Shown in pieces: positions 36,171-45,238 of a stretch of 64,000 bases of DNA; position 1 is the first letter of the stretch, and each line of letters starts with the position of its first letter. This stretch comes from Clostridiales bacterium (GTDB lineage: Bacteria; Bacillota; Clostridia; TANB77; CAG-508). The position numbers were made by a program, and so were the translations under genes. The DNA lies in assembly GCA_003525075.1 (NCBI GenBank), contig DQFO01000020.1:139325-203324 (forward strand). The letters are read 5' to 3'. The notes beneath the pieces were generated by a model. The model did not search any database. It was given only the letters and a program-made list of their open reading frames with translations, and was not told the DNA's origin.

Positions 36171-36620
36171 ATGAAAAAAATCTTATCTCTACTTATTGCG
36201 TTTTCTTTAACATTCGTTTTTTCGGTAAATGCCTTTGCTACAAATGTTCCAAAAGATAAAGAAAACATTTCTAGCGAAAATGTTTATTCTGCAAAAGCTT
36301 CTACTGCCGGTGGCAGTGATTCCGGCTATTTTCATGGGGATGGACATCTCTATATTAATATGCGCGAAACAAATCGAGCAGTAGACGTATACGTACAAGT
36401 CGTATCTTCTACGAAAGAAGATATGAATCAAACTTATTATGTTGCCTGGAATACTCCATCAGGTAAGTCTTATGTTCTTTCTGCTGTAAAGGGAGATGGT
36501 TCTAAAAATTATTTTAATTTACATGTGGCAGAACAAGGAACTCATGAATTTTACATCTATCGATGGGATGGTTCCAACGATAAATTCACAGCAGGAGCTT
36601 TCATAAAGAGTAGAAACTAA
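36171..36620 (+). CDS. Small secreted beta-rich protein, higher-GC orphan
   Basis: 149 aa from ATG 36171, which has AAGGAG at the right distance; an in-frame ATG at 36153 has none. The signal peptide is classical (MKKILSLLIAFSLTFVFSVNAFA, cut after AFA). The mature part of about 125 residues has alternating hydrophobic strands (VDVYVQVVSS, QTYYVAWNTPSGKSYVLS, THEFYIYRWDG) and is probably a single beta-sandwich. I do not recognise the family. Two 60-base lines contain 27 and 26 G+C, far above the surrounding DNA, and arginine codons include CGC and CGA. It stands alone with its own promoter and terminator, suggesting recent acquisition. Confidence 0.7.
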   Translation: MKKILSLLIAFSLTFVFSVNAFATNVPKDKENISSENVYSAKASTAGGSDSGYFHGDGHLYINMRETNRAVDVYVQVVSSTKEDMNQTYYVAWNTPSGKSYVLSAVKGDGSKNYFNLHVAEQGTHEFYIYRWDGSNDKFTAGAFIKSRN

Positions 36621-36650
36621 ATTTTAATAGCCAGCTAGAATTACTATAAA

Positions 36651-36677
36651 AAGGGAAAGATACATTATCTTTCCCTT
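36651..36677. terminator. Terminator between convergent genes
   Basis: AAGGGAAAGATA and TATCTTTCCCTT form a perfect 12-bp stem with a 3-nt loop; it can serve both strands. Confidence 0.8.
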
Positions 36678-36686
36678 ACTTTATTG

Positions 36687-37280
36687 TTACTGTTTTGTAT
36701 ATTCTGAAATATCTGGCTTTTGTACATCTATATCATTAACTGAATTCGCTTCATATTGATTTTTTCCTTCTTCATTTTCATTCTTTATATATAATGATAT
36801 TCCTGTTTCTTTATCTATATATGCCTCACTATTATTTAATTCTATATGCCAACACATTATATTATCATATTTTTTTGAAGTTATTTTGCAATTAAAATTT
36901 AATGCTAATTCAATTAATTTGTTGTTTTCTAATATAATACTATTTACAGGAGCTTCATTAATTCCACTTGCATCTGTTGAATAAACTTTTGATTTTTCAA
37001 ATAATTTATATCCTTCATTAGTTGTTCTATCTCTCCATGTTATGACTTTAGAATTATCACTCTTCAAATAAGACTCTTGTAAAATTAAATCCCCTTTTCT
37101 CCAAACTGAATTTGTATAATCTTCATTTTCATATGAATAGTAATAATTTATATCACTTATACTTTTATTATATCTTGTTAAAATATCTTTTAAAATATTA
37201 TACCTAAAAAAGATTATTCCTAACAACATAACAACAATTATAATAAAAATAATCAAAACAAATTTAATTTTTTTATTCAT
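36687..37280 (-). CDS. Membrane-anchored protein of unknown function
   Basis: 197 aa from ATG 37280, behind AGGGGGGAG. One N-terminal helix (about 5-27, FVLIIFIIIVVMLLGIIFF) leads to an outer domain of about 165 residues with alternating strands (YTNSVWRKGDLILQESYL, YDNIMCWHIELNNSEAYIDKETGISLYI). That pattern is reminiscent of LolA- or LppX-like outer-leaflet lipid-binding folds, but I cannot assign it. Its promoter region holds a tandem 10-bp repeat. Confidence 0.65.
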   Translation of the reverse strand: MNKKIKFVLIIFIIIVVMLLGIIFFRYNILKDILTRYNKSISDINYYYSYENEDYTNSVWRKGDLILQESYLKSDNSKVITWRDRTTNEGYKLFEKSKVYSTDASGINEAPVNSIILENNKLIELALNFNCKITSKKYDNIMCWHIELNNSEAYIDKETGISLYIKNENEEGKNQYEANSVNDIDVQKPDISEYTKQ

Positions 37281-37312
37281 TTTCTCCCCCCTTTTCAATC
37301 ATTATTTATTTT

Positions 37313-37341
37313 ATTATAACTAAATAAATTTATATTGTAAA
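37313..37341 (-). promoter_or_regulatory. Promoter of the gene at 36687
   Basis: On the minus strand TTTACA (37341-37336), 17 bp, TATAAT (37318-37313). Confidence 0.7.
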
Positions 37342-37390
37342 TAGAAAAAAATCTTTTTTTATCTTTTATGACTACATTTTAAGTCATATT

Positions 37391-37424
37391 TTGTCACTTT
37401 TTGTCACTTTTTGTCACTTTTTGT
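37391..37424. repeat. Tandem 10-bp repeats upstream of a promoter
   Basis: The unit TTGTCACTTT occurs three times head to tail (37391-37420) with a partial fourth (TTGT) and a degenerate copy just before. The phase is exactly one helical turn. It lies about 50 bp upstream of the -35 of the gene at 36687, as expected for a multi-site regulator. Confidence 0.7.
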
Positions 37425-37452
37425 AATTCATGATTTATAATTTTATCATACA

Positions 37453-37474
37453 AAAAAGAGAAAAAACTCTTTTT
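37453..37474 (-). terminator. Terminator after spoIIE
   Basis: On the minus strand AAAAAGAG and CTCTTTTT pair around a T6 loop, followed by further T. Confidence 0.65.
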
Positions 37475-37513
37475 AATGTTCACTCAAAATAAGTTTCTTT
37501 AAGTTCTTTCTCT

Positions 37514-39907
37514 TTAATTTTTATTTAATATTAATTTACATACAATTAAACTCATATCATCTTTTGTAACACCATAACTATTATCAACAGCCTCATTTAA
37601 AATTAAATCAGCTATTTTTTGTACACTTGTTGTTTCTATATCCTCTAACAAATATTTAACCCATAATTCCTTATTTTTATATTCAACATTTGCATCAAGA
37701 ATTCCATCACTACACATTACAAAAATATCTTGATTTTCTATATCTTTATCATATGTAGTTAAATTAATATCTTTCAATATTCCTGCTGGTAAGCTTAATG
37801 ATTTTATTATATGAACACTATTACCATTTTTTACATATGTTGGACATGCCCCATTTTTTATAAATTCTACTTTTCCATTAAATAAATCTATTATCATAAT
37901 GTCTAATGTTGCAAATATTTCTTCATTTGCATTCATTATTGTTGTATTTATTAAATCTATTGATGTGTTTTTATCAAATCCAGACATTAATAATCTTTCT
38001 AGCATTTTTATTGCTATTTGGCTACTTTTTCTTGCTTCAGGTCCTGACCCCATTCCATCACTTATTGCCATAAGATATTTTCCATCATTTAATCTAATTT
38101 GTAATATGCTATCTCCTGAAACAGGACTACCATTTTTTATTTTTGAGTCTTGTCCTATTTGCAATAAATATTTATCTGATGACATATAGCAAAATACTCT
38201 TTTTCCTTGTTTATTTAATCTTTTGGTTTTTACTTCATTAATCATTAATTTTTCATCTAAATTTTTCTCTAATACTGCTTGAATTTTTTCAATATCTTTA
38301 TTTTCACTAATTTTGCTATCTTCTGTTAAATATAATTCAATATATGTTCTTTTTTCTTTTGTAGTAATTTCTAAATTTTCAACAAAAATGCCTTTAATTT
38401 CTAGCATATCTATAATTTTCTTTTTTTGGTCAATATATGTATCTTTAGTATTATTTTCTTTTTCTATTTTCACAGCAATACTAGAAATTGCTTTTGAAAC
38501 TCCATCTAATTGTGCTTGTACATTTTTTTTATTTGATTTTACTTTTTCTTCCCAAATAAAATCTTTTTTACTCGTTTTATATGCAAAATTAATTGCTTTT
38601 ACTATTTGTTCTATTTCTTTTTTTATTTTTTTATTATCTAGTGTAACTATATAATTATCAAATTTTGCAAATACATTTATTAAATCTTTAGCTGTCATTT
38701 CTTGTTTATCAATTAAAACTTCAAATATTTCATCTACAATTCCATTTTTTGTATTTGATATATCATCATATAACAGATTATCTTCTAATCCATCTAAATT
38801 ATTTAATAATTCTGTTATAAATGTATTTTTGTTTTTCTTTTTTGCTTCTTCTGCTGTACTATCTAGTTCGTAAGTATCTGCAATGTCTTTAATTGTTTCA
38901 GAGACCATATTTAATTGATTAACTGTTTCTTCACCTTGTGATAATCTATTATTTTTAAATGATGGGAAATAATTTTCTTTTGGATTTAATTCTTCTATAT
39001 CTATTCCAACCCAATTCGGAACTGCTAATAATCCAATTGCTGCAACTAAAATTTCTTTAAACATTGCAAAATTGCTTGTATCACCTTTTGCAACATATAT
39101 TAAAATCCCATTTCCTATTACAAATCCTGCAACAACACCAATTTTTCCATATTTATTAAATAATCCTGCTATCATTCCTGCAACAGCATATTCAGCCACT
39201 ATTATTGGATCATTTTGAGCAATAATTCCTAATGTAACTCCAATTGTAACTCCTGCTGTTGTTCCTATTAGTACACCATTCCTCCATCCAAGTAATAATA
39301 CCATAAATATACTTAATACATTTCTTATAGATAATCCAAATATTGATAAATTTCCAAATGCAGAACATGCTATTGATACTAAAAGACTTGCTCCTATAAT
39401 TTCTTCAATTGAAAATGCCCTTCTATCAGTAATTTCTTGAATTACTACTAAAGAATTTACAAAAATTTTATAAAATATAACAGAAAGCACAGCTAAAGTT
39501 ATGTGTAATAATAAATCCCCTATTGTAAATTTAGTTAGTATGAGTTTTGCAACCATAACTAAAATAATACTAAAAAATATGTGTTTGGAAATTTGCATTT
39601 GTTCATCTTTATATTCATCATTTTCCTTTGGTGGCTTTATGCACATTGTTATTAATAGCATCAAAATTATTAATATGTAATTTAATGCTCCAATTGTTCC
39701 CACTCCAATAATATTGCCAATTAATCCTACAATTAATACTATTATTGCAGGTACTTTACTAGATAAACATGCACCAACCATTGCTATACTAAATGGTGAT
39801 ACATCTTGTCCCATTCCTACCATAGATACCATAAATGCTAATACATATATTATAATATTTTTAACACTAAATAGATTTTTTATTAATTCTTTATTATCTT
39901 TTAACAT
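37514..39907 (-). CDS. spoIIE: Stage II sporulation protein E
   Basis: 797 aa, near the usual 800-830. The N-terminal third contains about ten membrane helices (to residue about 310), the middle is a cytoplasmic helical regulatory region, and the last about 210 residues are a PP2C phosphatase with LMAISDGMGSGPEARKSS, FIKNGACPTYV, DIFVMCSDGILDANV and GVTKDDMSLIVCKL. SpoIIE dephosphorylates SpoIIAA to release sigma-F in the forespore and helps place the polar septum. Its presence says the organism sporulates or recently descended from a sporulator. Confidence 0.96.
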   Translation of the reverse strand: MLKDNKELIKNLFSVKNIIIYVLAFMVSMVGMGQDVSPFSIAMVGACLSSKVPAIIVLIVGLIGNIIGVGTIGALNYILIILMLLITMCIKPPKENDEYKDEQMQISKHIFFSIILVMVAKLILTKFTIGDLLLHITLAVLSVIFYKIFVNSLVVIQEITDRRAFSIEEIIGASLLVSIACSAFGNLSIFGLSIRNVLSIFMVLLLGWRNGVLIGTTAGVTIGVTLGIIAQNDPIIVAEYAVAGMIAGLFNKYGKIGVVAGFVIGNGILIYVAKGDTSNFAMFKEILVAAIGLLAVPNWVGIDIEELNPKENYFPSFKNNRLSQGEETVNQLNMVSETIKDIADTYELDSTAEEAKKKNKNTFITELLNNLDGLEDNLLYDDISNTKNGIVDEIFEVLIDKQEMTAKDLINVFAKFDNYIVTLDNKKIKKEIEQIVKAINFAYKTSKKDFIWEEKVKSNKKNVQAQLDGVSKAISSIAVKIEKENNTKDTYIDQKKKIIDMLEIKGIFVENLEITTKEKRTYIELYLTEDSKISENKDIEKIQAVLEKNLDEKLMINEVKTKRLNKQGKRVFCYMSSDKYLLQIGQDSKIKNGSPVSGDSILQIRLNDGKYLMAISDGMGSGPEARKSSQIAIKMLERLLMSGFDKNTSIDLINTTIMNANEEIFATLDIMIIDLFNGKVEFIKNGACPTYVKNGNSVHIIKSLSLPAGILKDINLTTYDKDIENQDIFVMCSDGILDANVEYKNKELWVKYLLEDIETTSVQKIADLILNEAVDNSYGVTKDDMSLIVCKLILNKN

Positions 39908-40010
39908 CCTTTAACACCTCATGTAACATTTTAATACTTGTCTTATGTGTTTTTTGTCTTTTCTTGTAGACAAATACAAAAAATTTTCTTACATTTTGTG
40001 ATATATTATC

Positions 40011-41243
40011 TTATTTTTTTAACAAATATATTATATTAATAATATTAATTATAAAACTTGCAAATAGTAACATTACTACTAAAATATTATTATTTGTATT
40101 TTTTTCTATATTCATTTCTTTGTATAAAATATCAAATTTATTTTTTGTATCAAAATATATATTATCTAGCTCTAAAATATCTTTTAAATGTTGATAAAAA
40201 ATCGAACCAGTGTCATCATCTGTAACTTCATTTATCCATAATTTTTTTGTAAATCTTATGAATTCTTTTCTTGTTTTGTTTATATTTATTCCTTGTCTAA
40301 ATTTCAAATTTATCTTTTTTAAATATAATTTTGTATATATCGCTAATATATATGTGTAAAAGTATTGTTCTTCAAAATCACTTGGAAATATTGTATAATT
40401 GTTTATATCACAACTTGATGAAAATAATGTTACACTTTGTTTTGTTACACCTAATTTTGCATATTTCCATCTTGAAATTATTTTCATTTCTTCTTTTGAA
40501 TAATTTACACTATTATCATTTGGTAATATATTTAAAAATTTAAAATATTGATCTTTTATTTTATCAAAATCATTCATATTGTTCCAACCATTTTCGTCAA
40601 TACATGCATATGAATATGTTAATGCTCTTTCTGTATCTATGTCTAATTTCATTGATTCTGTGACTGGTCCTGTTATTTTTTCTACAAACTCTTTAAAATA
40701 CATTACATCACTGAAGCAATCTGTTTGAATTCTAATTTTGTCATAATTTTTCATATTAGAAAATTCTTGATTTATATCTCTAAATTTATAATTAAAATTT
40801 AATAAATCTGAAAATTTATCACTATCTTCTATATTTGTTTTTACGCACAAGAAACAAATTCCTGTATTAAAACATATAATTTCAACTTTAGGTATTTTAA
40901 AAAATATACCATTTTTTTCTTGTACTTTTCCTTGAATATCTCTTGGTATTGTATATTCAAACATTGTACAACCATTTCTTGCAAGAATTGCCGCTTTTGT
41001 TTCAAGTGGCAATTCTTCTAATTGTTTAATCTTATTTTTACTATAATTAAATGTTCCAAACATATACTCTCTAGTTCTATGTGAGAAAAATGAATATATG
41101 TCCATATCTTTATCTTTTTTAAATATTCTTAATTCACAATTTTTATCTTTTAATAATTTCATTAAATATTTTAAATATTTACTTTCTTTTATAACATAAG
41201 GATAAATAAAATATGTATATTCGTATTTCGTTTTTAACTCCAT
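40011..41243 (-). CDS. Uncharacterised protein with C-terminal membrane helices
   Basis: 410 aa. The first about 380 residues are soluble and mixed alpha/beta; the end (about 385-410, NNNILVVMLLFASFIINIINIIYLL) is one long or two short membrane helices, so the protein is tail-anchored facing the cytoplasm. The layout (soluble domain, helical stalk LYKEMNIEKNTNN, C-terminal membrane hairpin) recalls CorA-type transporters, but the GMN motif is absent. I do not recognise a family. It starts 24 nt after the WG-repeat gene and is co-transcribed with it. Confidence 0.6.
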   Translation of the reverse strand: MELKTKYEYTYFIYPYVIKESKYLKYLMKLLKDKNCELRIFKKDKDMDIYSFFSHRTREYMFGTFNYSKNKIKQLEELPLETKAAILARNGCTMFEYTIPRDIQGKVQEKNGIFFKIPKVEIICFNTGICFLCVKTNIEDSDKFSDLLNFNYKFRDINQEFSNMKNYDKIRIQTDCFSDVMYFKEFVEKITGPVTESMKLDIDTERALTYSYACIDENGWNNMNDFDKIKDQYFKFLNILPNDNSVNYSKEEMKIISRWKYAKLGVTKQSVTLFSSSCDINNYTIFPSDFEEQYFYTYILAIYTKLYLKKINLKFRQGININKTRKEFIRFTKKLWINEVTDDDTGSIFYQHLKDILELDNIYFDTKNKFDILYKEMNIEKNTNNNILVVMLLFASFIINIINIIYLLKK

Positions 41244-41267
41244 CTTTTGTTCCCTCTTTCTAAATTA

Positions 41268-42776
41268 TTATTTATCACAATAATAATTTACTCCTATTTC
41301 TTCTCCTAAATACCATTTTCCTATAAAGTCAATTTTTAAATTATTTTCTAAATTATATTTTGGTTCTATTATTGTTTTTCCGTTTTTGTCTATTGATCCC
41401 CATAATCCATCTTTTTTTACTGAAACAAAACCATAAGAATTTTGTTCTGTTGCATCATCATAAATATAGTCTACTACAACATTTCCTTTTTTGTCTACAT
41501 ATCCATATTTTCCATTTTCTTTTTTCAAAAATAATGTATTGTTTGGTAATGCTTCTTGACTTGTAATTTCTTCTAAATTCAAATTGTAATACTTATAATC
41601 ACTATCAACTCTCATTCTTAGATACTTATCATTTACATTTAGTTCTACTAGAACTCCATTTAATTTTTTTTCATATTTATCATTAATTATTGTTGTTTTA
41701 TAATTTTCGTCTTCTGCTAAAAATAAATTTGCTTTTTCATTATAAATAATTCCTGTATATTCAAATGGAACTTTTTCTTCTTCTTTTTCATCTATAATTC
41801 CATATTTTTCATCTTTTTTTGCTATATAAATTCCTTCTTTTGCTTCTTTTAAATCTTTATATTTTGCTTCTATTAATATATCTCCAGATGTTGTCATTTC
41901 TCCATATAAATCTTTTTGAGTAAATATAATTCCTCTTTTTGTACTTGATTTTATATCATCAAATCCTTTATCAATTAATGTTTCTCCTGCTTGATTGATT
42001 ATTTTTTCTTCTCCGTCTTCTACAACATAGTAGTTATCACCTAAATACACTTGTTTTATTTCATTATATTTGTTTTCTAATATTTGTATTTTTGTTGTGC
42101 TTACTATTCCACATTTTCCATTTTCATCTGTTGTTATATATCCTTCTTTGTATGTTGTTCCTAGATTTTTTATATCAGAATATTTTACATCTATTAAAAT
42201 TGTTCCGGCATTATTTGCAAGTCCTACATATCCATCTTTTCTTATTAATAAACTGTTTTCTATTCCTTTCATTGCACTAATTTCATCATATTCACAGTCT
42301 AATAATTTTTTACCATTTAAATCAATTAATCCATATTTTCCATTTTGCATTACTTTTAGTACATTTTTTTCATACCATATATTATCATTCTCGTCTATAT
42401 TTTCTAGTACTTGGATTTGATCATATTGTGTAAATATTTCTTCATTTTTTCTGTTTAATGCTTTCGTTTTATATGTTCCGTCTTCTTCGTTTATATCATA
42501 TGTACATATGAATACATCTTTTGTTTTGTCTGGTATTACTATCATTTCTTGATATGATGGATTTATTACTGTTTCTCCATCTTGATTTATTACTCCCCAT
42601 TTATCTGCTGAAAATGCTGTAAAGTATTCATATTCTTTATTTAGCTTTTCTCTTTGTACAAATACATTTTTTATTATCATTACTACCATTGCTATTACAC
42701 TGATTGCAATAATTACAGCAAATACTTTTTGGTAATTTAACTTGCCTTCAGTTTCATATCTTCTTCCTCTACTCAT
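41268..42776 (-). CDS. WG-repeat membrane-anchored protein
   Basis: 502 aa from ATG 42776, spaced 9 nt from AAAGG; an ATG at 42785 abuts the site. One N-terminal helix (about 15-35, VFAVIIAISVIAMVVMII) leads to an extracellular domain of some eight to ten WG-type repeats of about 45-55 residues (KWGVINQDGETVINPSY, KYGLIDLNGKKLLDCEY, KYGYVDKKGNVVVDYIY, LWGSIDKNGKTIIEPKY). Such repeats form a beta-propeller-like array of unknown ligand. Confidence 0.85.
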   Translation of the reverse strand: MSRGRRYETEGKLNYQKVFAVIIAISVIAMVVMIIKNVFVQREKLNKEYEYFTAFSADKWGVINQDGETVINPSYQEMIVIPDKTKDVFICTYDINEEDGTYKTKALNRKNEEIFTQYDQIQVLENIDENDNIWYEKNVLKVMQNGKYGLIDLNGKKLLDCEYDEISAMKGIENSLLIRKDGYVGLANNAGTILIDVKYSDIKNLGTTYKEGYITTDENGKCGIVSTTKIQILENKYNEIKQVYLGDNYYVVEDGEEKIINQAGETLIDKGFDDIKSSTKRGIIFTQKDLYGEMTTSGDILIEAKYKDLKEAKEGIYIAKKDEKYGIIDEKEEEKVPFEYTGIIYNEKANLFLAEDENYKTTIINDKYEKKLNGVLVELNVNDKYLRMRVDSDYKYYNLNLEEITSQEALPNNTLFLKKENGKYGYVDKKGNVVVDYIYDDATEQNSYGFVSVKKDGLWGSIDKNGKTIIEPKYNLENNLKIDFIGKWYLGEEIGVNYYCDK

Positions 42777-42880
42777 ATATAACATCCTTTCATATTTATA
42801 TTTTGTATTAGTTTTTTGTCTGTTTTTAATGCCTATAATATATCATAATTTGGTGGAGATTACAAGATTTTATGTAATAA

Positions 42881-42914
42881 AAAAAGAACTATAATTTTTA
42901 TATTATAGTTCTTT
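42881..42914 (-). terminator. Terminator after the SSB-like gene
   Basis: AAAGAACTATAA and TTATAGTTCTTT form a perfect 12-bp stem on the minus strand, followed by T7. Confidence 0.85.
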
Positions 42915-42925
42915 AAATATATATA

Positions 42926-43645
42926 TTAAACAGCTTCTTGATTTTCTGTTTCTTCTTTGTTTTCATTTCCTTCTTCATTTATTACTTCTAAGCTACATAC
43001 AGAAACTTCATATGCAGTTTTTGTTTCAACTGTTCCATCTTCATGTTTCTTTTCATATTGTCTTGATTGAACTCTACCTATAATTTTTACTTGTGTTCCC
43101 ACTTCTATGTTTTGGCAAAATCTTGCATTTCTTCCCCAAGCAATTGTTGGAATATAATCTGATTTATTATATGCTCTGTTTACTGCTAATAATAAATCTG
43201 CAATTTCTCTTCCAAATGGTGTTTGTCTGTAAATAGGTTTTTTACAAACAAATCCGATAAGTACTACTTCGTTTGTCATTTCTTCTTTTTTTGCTATTTC
43301 TCCATCTTCGCCTTCAACTTCAACTTCTTGTTCTTCATTTTCTGGTAATTCTTGAACATCTTTAGCAAAAACTGTTAAGATTAATTTGTTTCTTTCATTT
43401 TCAAAGCTGTTGTATGATCTAAATTGTCCTTTTATTAATAATTTCTTTCCTTCTGTTAATGTCTCATCTGTTATTAGTCTTTCTGAAATTGTTATTGGAA
43501 TAATGTCTGCGTTTCCACTTAAACGTGCTATAGATAATGAAAATCTATAAAATTTCTCCCCATAAATTTCATGGCTAAATTCTTTTTCGCCTGTAACCTT
43601 TCCTACTAATGTTAAGTAGTTGTTTTCTAAATAATTTGTATCCAA
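42926..43645 (-). CDS. SSB-like protein with two OB folds
   Basis: 239 aa starting at TTG 43645, with GGGAGG 8 nt upstream. The N-terminal OB (about 1-105, NNYLTLVGKVTGEKEFSHEI, YRFSLSIARLSG) resembles an SSB domain without the usual aromatic set. An acidic linker (NEEQEVEVEGEDGEIAKKEE) joins a second, more canonical SSB domain (about 118-225, NEVVLIGFVCKKPIYRQTPFGREIADLLLAVNRAY, then YIPTIAWGRNA). The C-terminus is acidic but lacks the DDDIPF tip that recruits repair proteins. It is probably a single-strand DNA-binding protein of clostridial type or an accessory SSB. Confidence 0.8.
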   Translation of the reverse strand: MDTNYLENNYLTLVGKVTGEKEFSHEIYGEKFYRFSLSIARLSGNADIIPITISERLITDETLTEGKKLLIKGQFRSYNSFENERNKLILTVFAKDVQELPENEEQEVEVEGEDGEIAKKEEMTNEVVLIGFVCKKPIYRQTPFGREIADLLLAVNRAYNKSDYIPTIAWGRNARFCQNIEVGTQVKIIGRVQSRQYEKKHEDGTVETKTAYEVSVCSLEVINEEGNENKEETENQEAV

Positions 43646-43731
43646 TTTTATTTCCTCCCTATCTTTTTTTATTTTATCAATTGTAAATTACCATCTTGCG
43701 TTTTTTTATTTTAAAATTTTCTACATTTCTT

Positions 43732-43760
43732 ATTATACTACACATTTTTGGTTTTGTCTA
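43732..43760 (-). promoter_or_regulatory. Promoter of the SSB-like gene
   Basis: On the minus strand TAGACA (43760-43755), 17 bp, TATAAT (43737-43732), with a leader of about 80 nt. Confidence 0.65.
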
Positions 43761-43848
43761 CATAAAAAGTTAATATTTTGAAAATTTTTTTGAATTTTTA
43801 TTCATTTTTAGGCATTTTTGACAGTTTTTTTATAAATTATGGGCTATT

Positions 43849-44316
43849 TTATAGCTCTTTTATTAAAAAATTTATAATTTCATTATATATTGATGACTTT
43901 TTATTTTGTTCTATTTCTATTTTTTTCTCTTGATTTTCTATTATATCTCCATTTAATTTTTCTATTTCTCTTTGTACACTAATTATTATGTAGTTTTCTT
44001 TTACACTTGATATCATTATTGTTGATTTTGAATTAAATCCAAATGTTATAATTTTTATTAGTATATTTTCAGGTATTTTTATTTTTTCATCAGAATTTAT
44101 CAGAATATATTTGGTCTTATTTATTATTTCTCTCATAAATTTGTATTCTTCTTCTGTTAAATTTATGTCTTTGTTATAAATTATCTCATCAAATTTTATA
44201 TTTTTTAAATTCTTTATACTTTCGCTGTTTAATTCAATTAGCTCATAATTTTCTCCTAGTTTTCTTTTTATGTCTTTAATATCTTTTTTTCTAGCAACAA
44301 TTCCAATTAATGGCAT
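43849..44316 (-). CDS. Uncharacterised small protein
   Basis: 155 aa from ATG 44316, 7 nt after AAGGAG. The opening PLIGIVARKKDIKDIKRKL looks like a Rossmann-type strand and helix. A later segment (IKIITFGFNSKSTIMISSVKENYIIISVQREI) resembles the linker of Mur-ligase-like proteins (TxGFNxKxTxTxSS) but no ATP-binding or catalytic motif remains. It may be a diverged, non-catalytic fragment of that superfamily. Confidence 0.55.
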   Translation of the reverse strand: MPLIGIVARKKDIKDIKRKLGENYELIELNSESIKNLKNIKFDEIIYNKDINLTEEEYKFMREIINKTKYILINSDEKIKIPENILIKIITFGFNSKSTIMISSVKENYIIISVQREIEKLNGDIIENQEKKIEIEQNKKSSIYNEIINFLIKEL

Positions 44317-44380
44317 GTATCTTCTCCTTTTTCCATTTATATGCATATTTTACCCAATAAAAATATTAATATTCTTATTT

Positions 44381-45148
44381 TTAGATATTTGTCTTTATTT
44401 GCATTCCATTATTATCAATTACATAATTATCTTTATATATCAATTCTGATACTGTTAATAATTCAAATCCTTGTGATTTAATATTTTTTATTAATCCATC
44501 TAAACTATCTGCAGTATTTTTGGTTCCATTATGACTTAATATTATACTACCATTTGATATTTTGTTTCTTATTCTTTTCCACATATCATCACCAGTTAAT
44601 CCTTTATAATCTAATGTATCTAAATTCCATTGAATTGGATAATATCCATTATTTTTTGCTGTTCTTATTACTATATCATTATATTCTCCATATGGTGGTC
44701 TATATAATTCCACTTTTTTATTTGTAATCTTTTCAATTTTATTTACACTTAATTTTATCTCTTCTAAATTTTTTTCTGATGATAATTTATTTACATGTGG
44801 ATGTGTATTACTATGTGTTCCAATTTCATGACCCGCTTCTGCAATCCTTTTTACTGCCTCTGGATATTTGTCTACCCATTCTCCTACCAAAAAAAATGTA
44901 ATTTTTACATTATTTTTTTGTAATGTTTCTAATATTTTATCAATATCATCTGCATTCCAAGCACAATTCATTGTAAATGCAACCTTTTTTTCATCTGTTT
45001 GAACATTATAAATTGGCAATTCTTTTTCTTGTGATGATGTTTGAATTGTTTCAACTTTTCTTACATTTGCAATTGTTATTAATACCGCTACTGTTAACAC
45101 AGATACTATATATGTTTGAATTTTTTCTTTATTAAATACCAAAAACAT
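44381..45148 (-). CDS. PdaB-like polysaccharide deacetylase with altered catalytic motif
   Basis: 255 aa from ATG 45148, behind GGAGG. A signal anchor (about 9-28) precedes the NodB domain: FFLVGEWVDKYPEAVKRIAEAGHEIGTHS gives the HSNTH metal motif, then LYRPPYGEYN and ILSHNG. The first motif, TFDD in active enzymes, reads TMNCAWNADD, so the catalytic Asp is Asn. PdaB-type proteins act late in sporulation on cortex or coat assembly. Either this member is inactive or it works by a changed mechanism. Confidence 0.8.
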   Translation of the reverse strand: MFLVFNKEKIQTYIVSVLTVAVLITIANVRKVETIQTSSQEKELPIYNVQTDEKKVAFTMNCAWNADDIDKILETLQKNNVKITFFLVGEWVDKYPEAVKRIAEAGHEIGTHSNTHPHVNKLSSEKNLEEIKLSVNKIEKITNKKVELYRPPYGEYNDIVIRTAKNNGYYPIQWNLDTLDYKGLTGDDMWKRIRNKISNGSIILSHNGTKNTADSLDGLIKNIKSQGFELLTVSELIYKDNYVIDNNGMQIKTNI

Positions 45149-45238
45149 AATTACCTCCAAATTTTGATATTTAATTCTATTCATCATTTTACTTTTTATT
45201 CATAATAAAAAGAACAGTATAAAACTGCTCTACCATAT

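Noticed and set aside
43816..43858. GGGCTATTTTATAGCTC near-palindrome as a terminator of the gene at 43849
   Set aside because: It has one mismatch, lies across the stop codon and has no T run on the minus strand.
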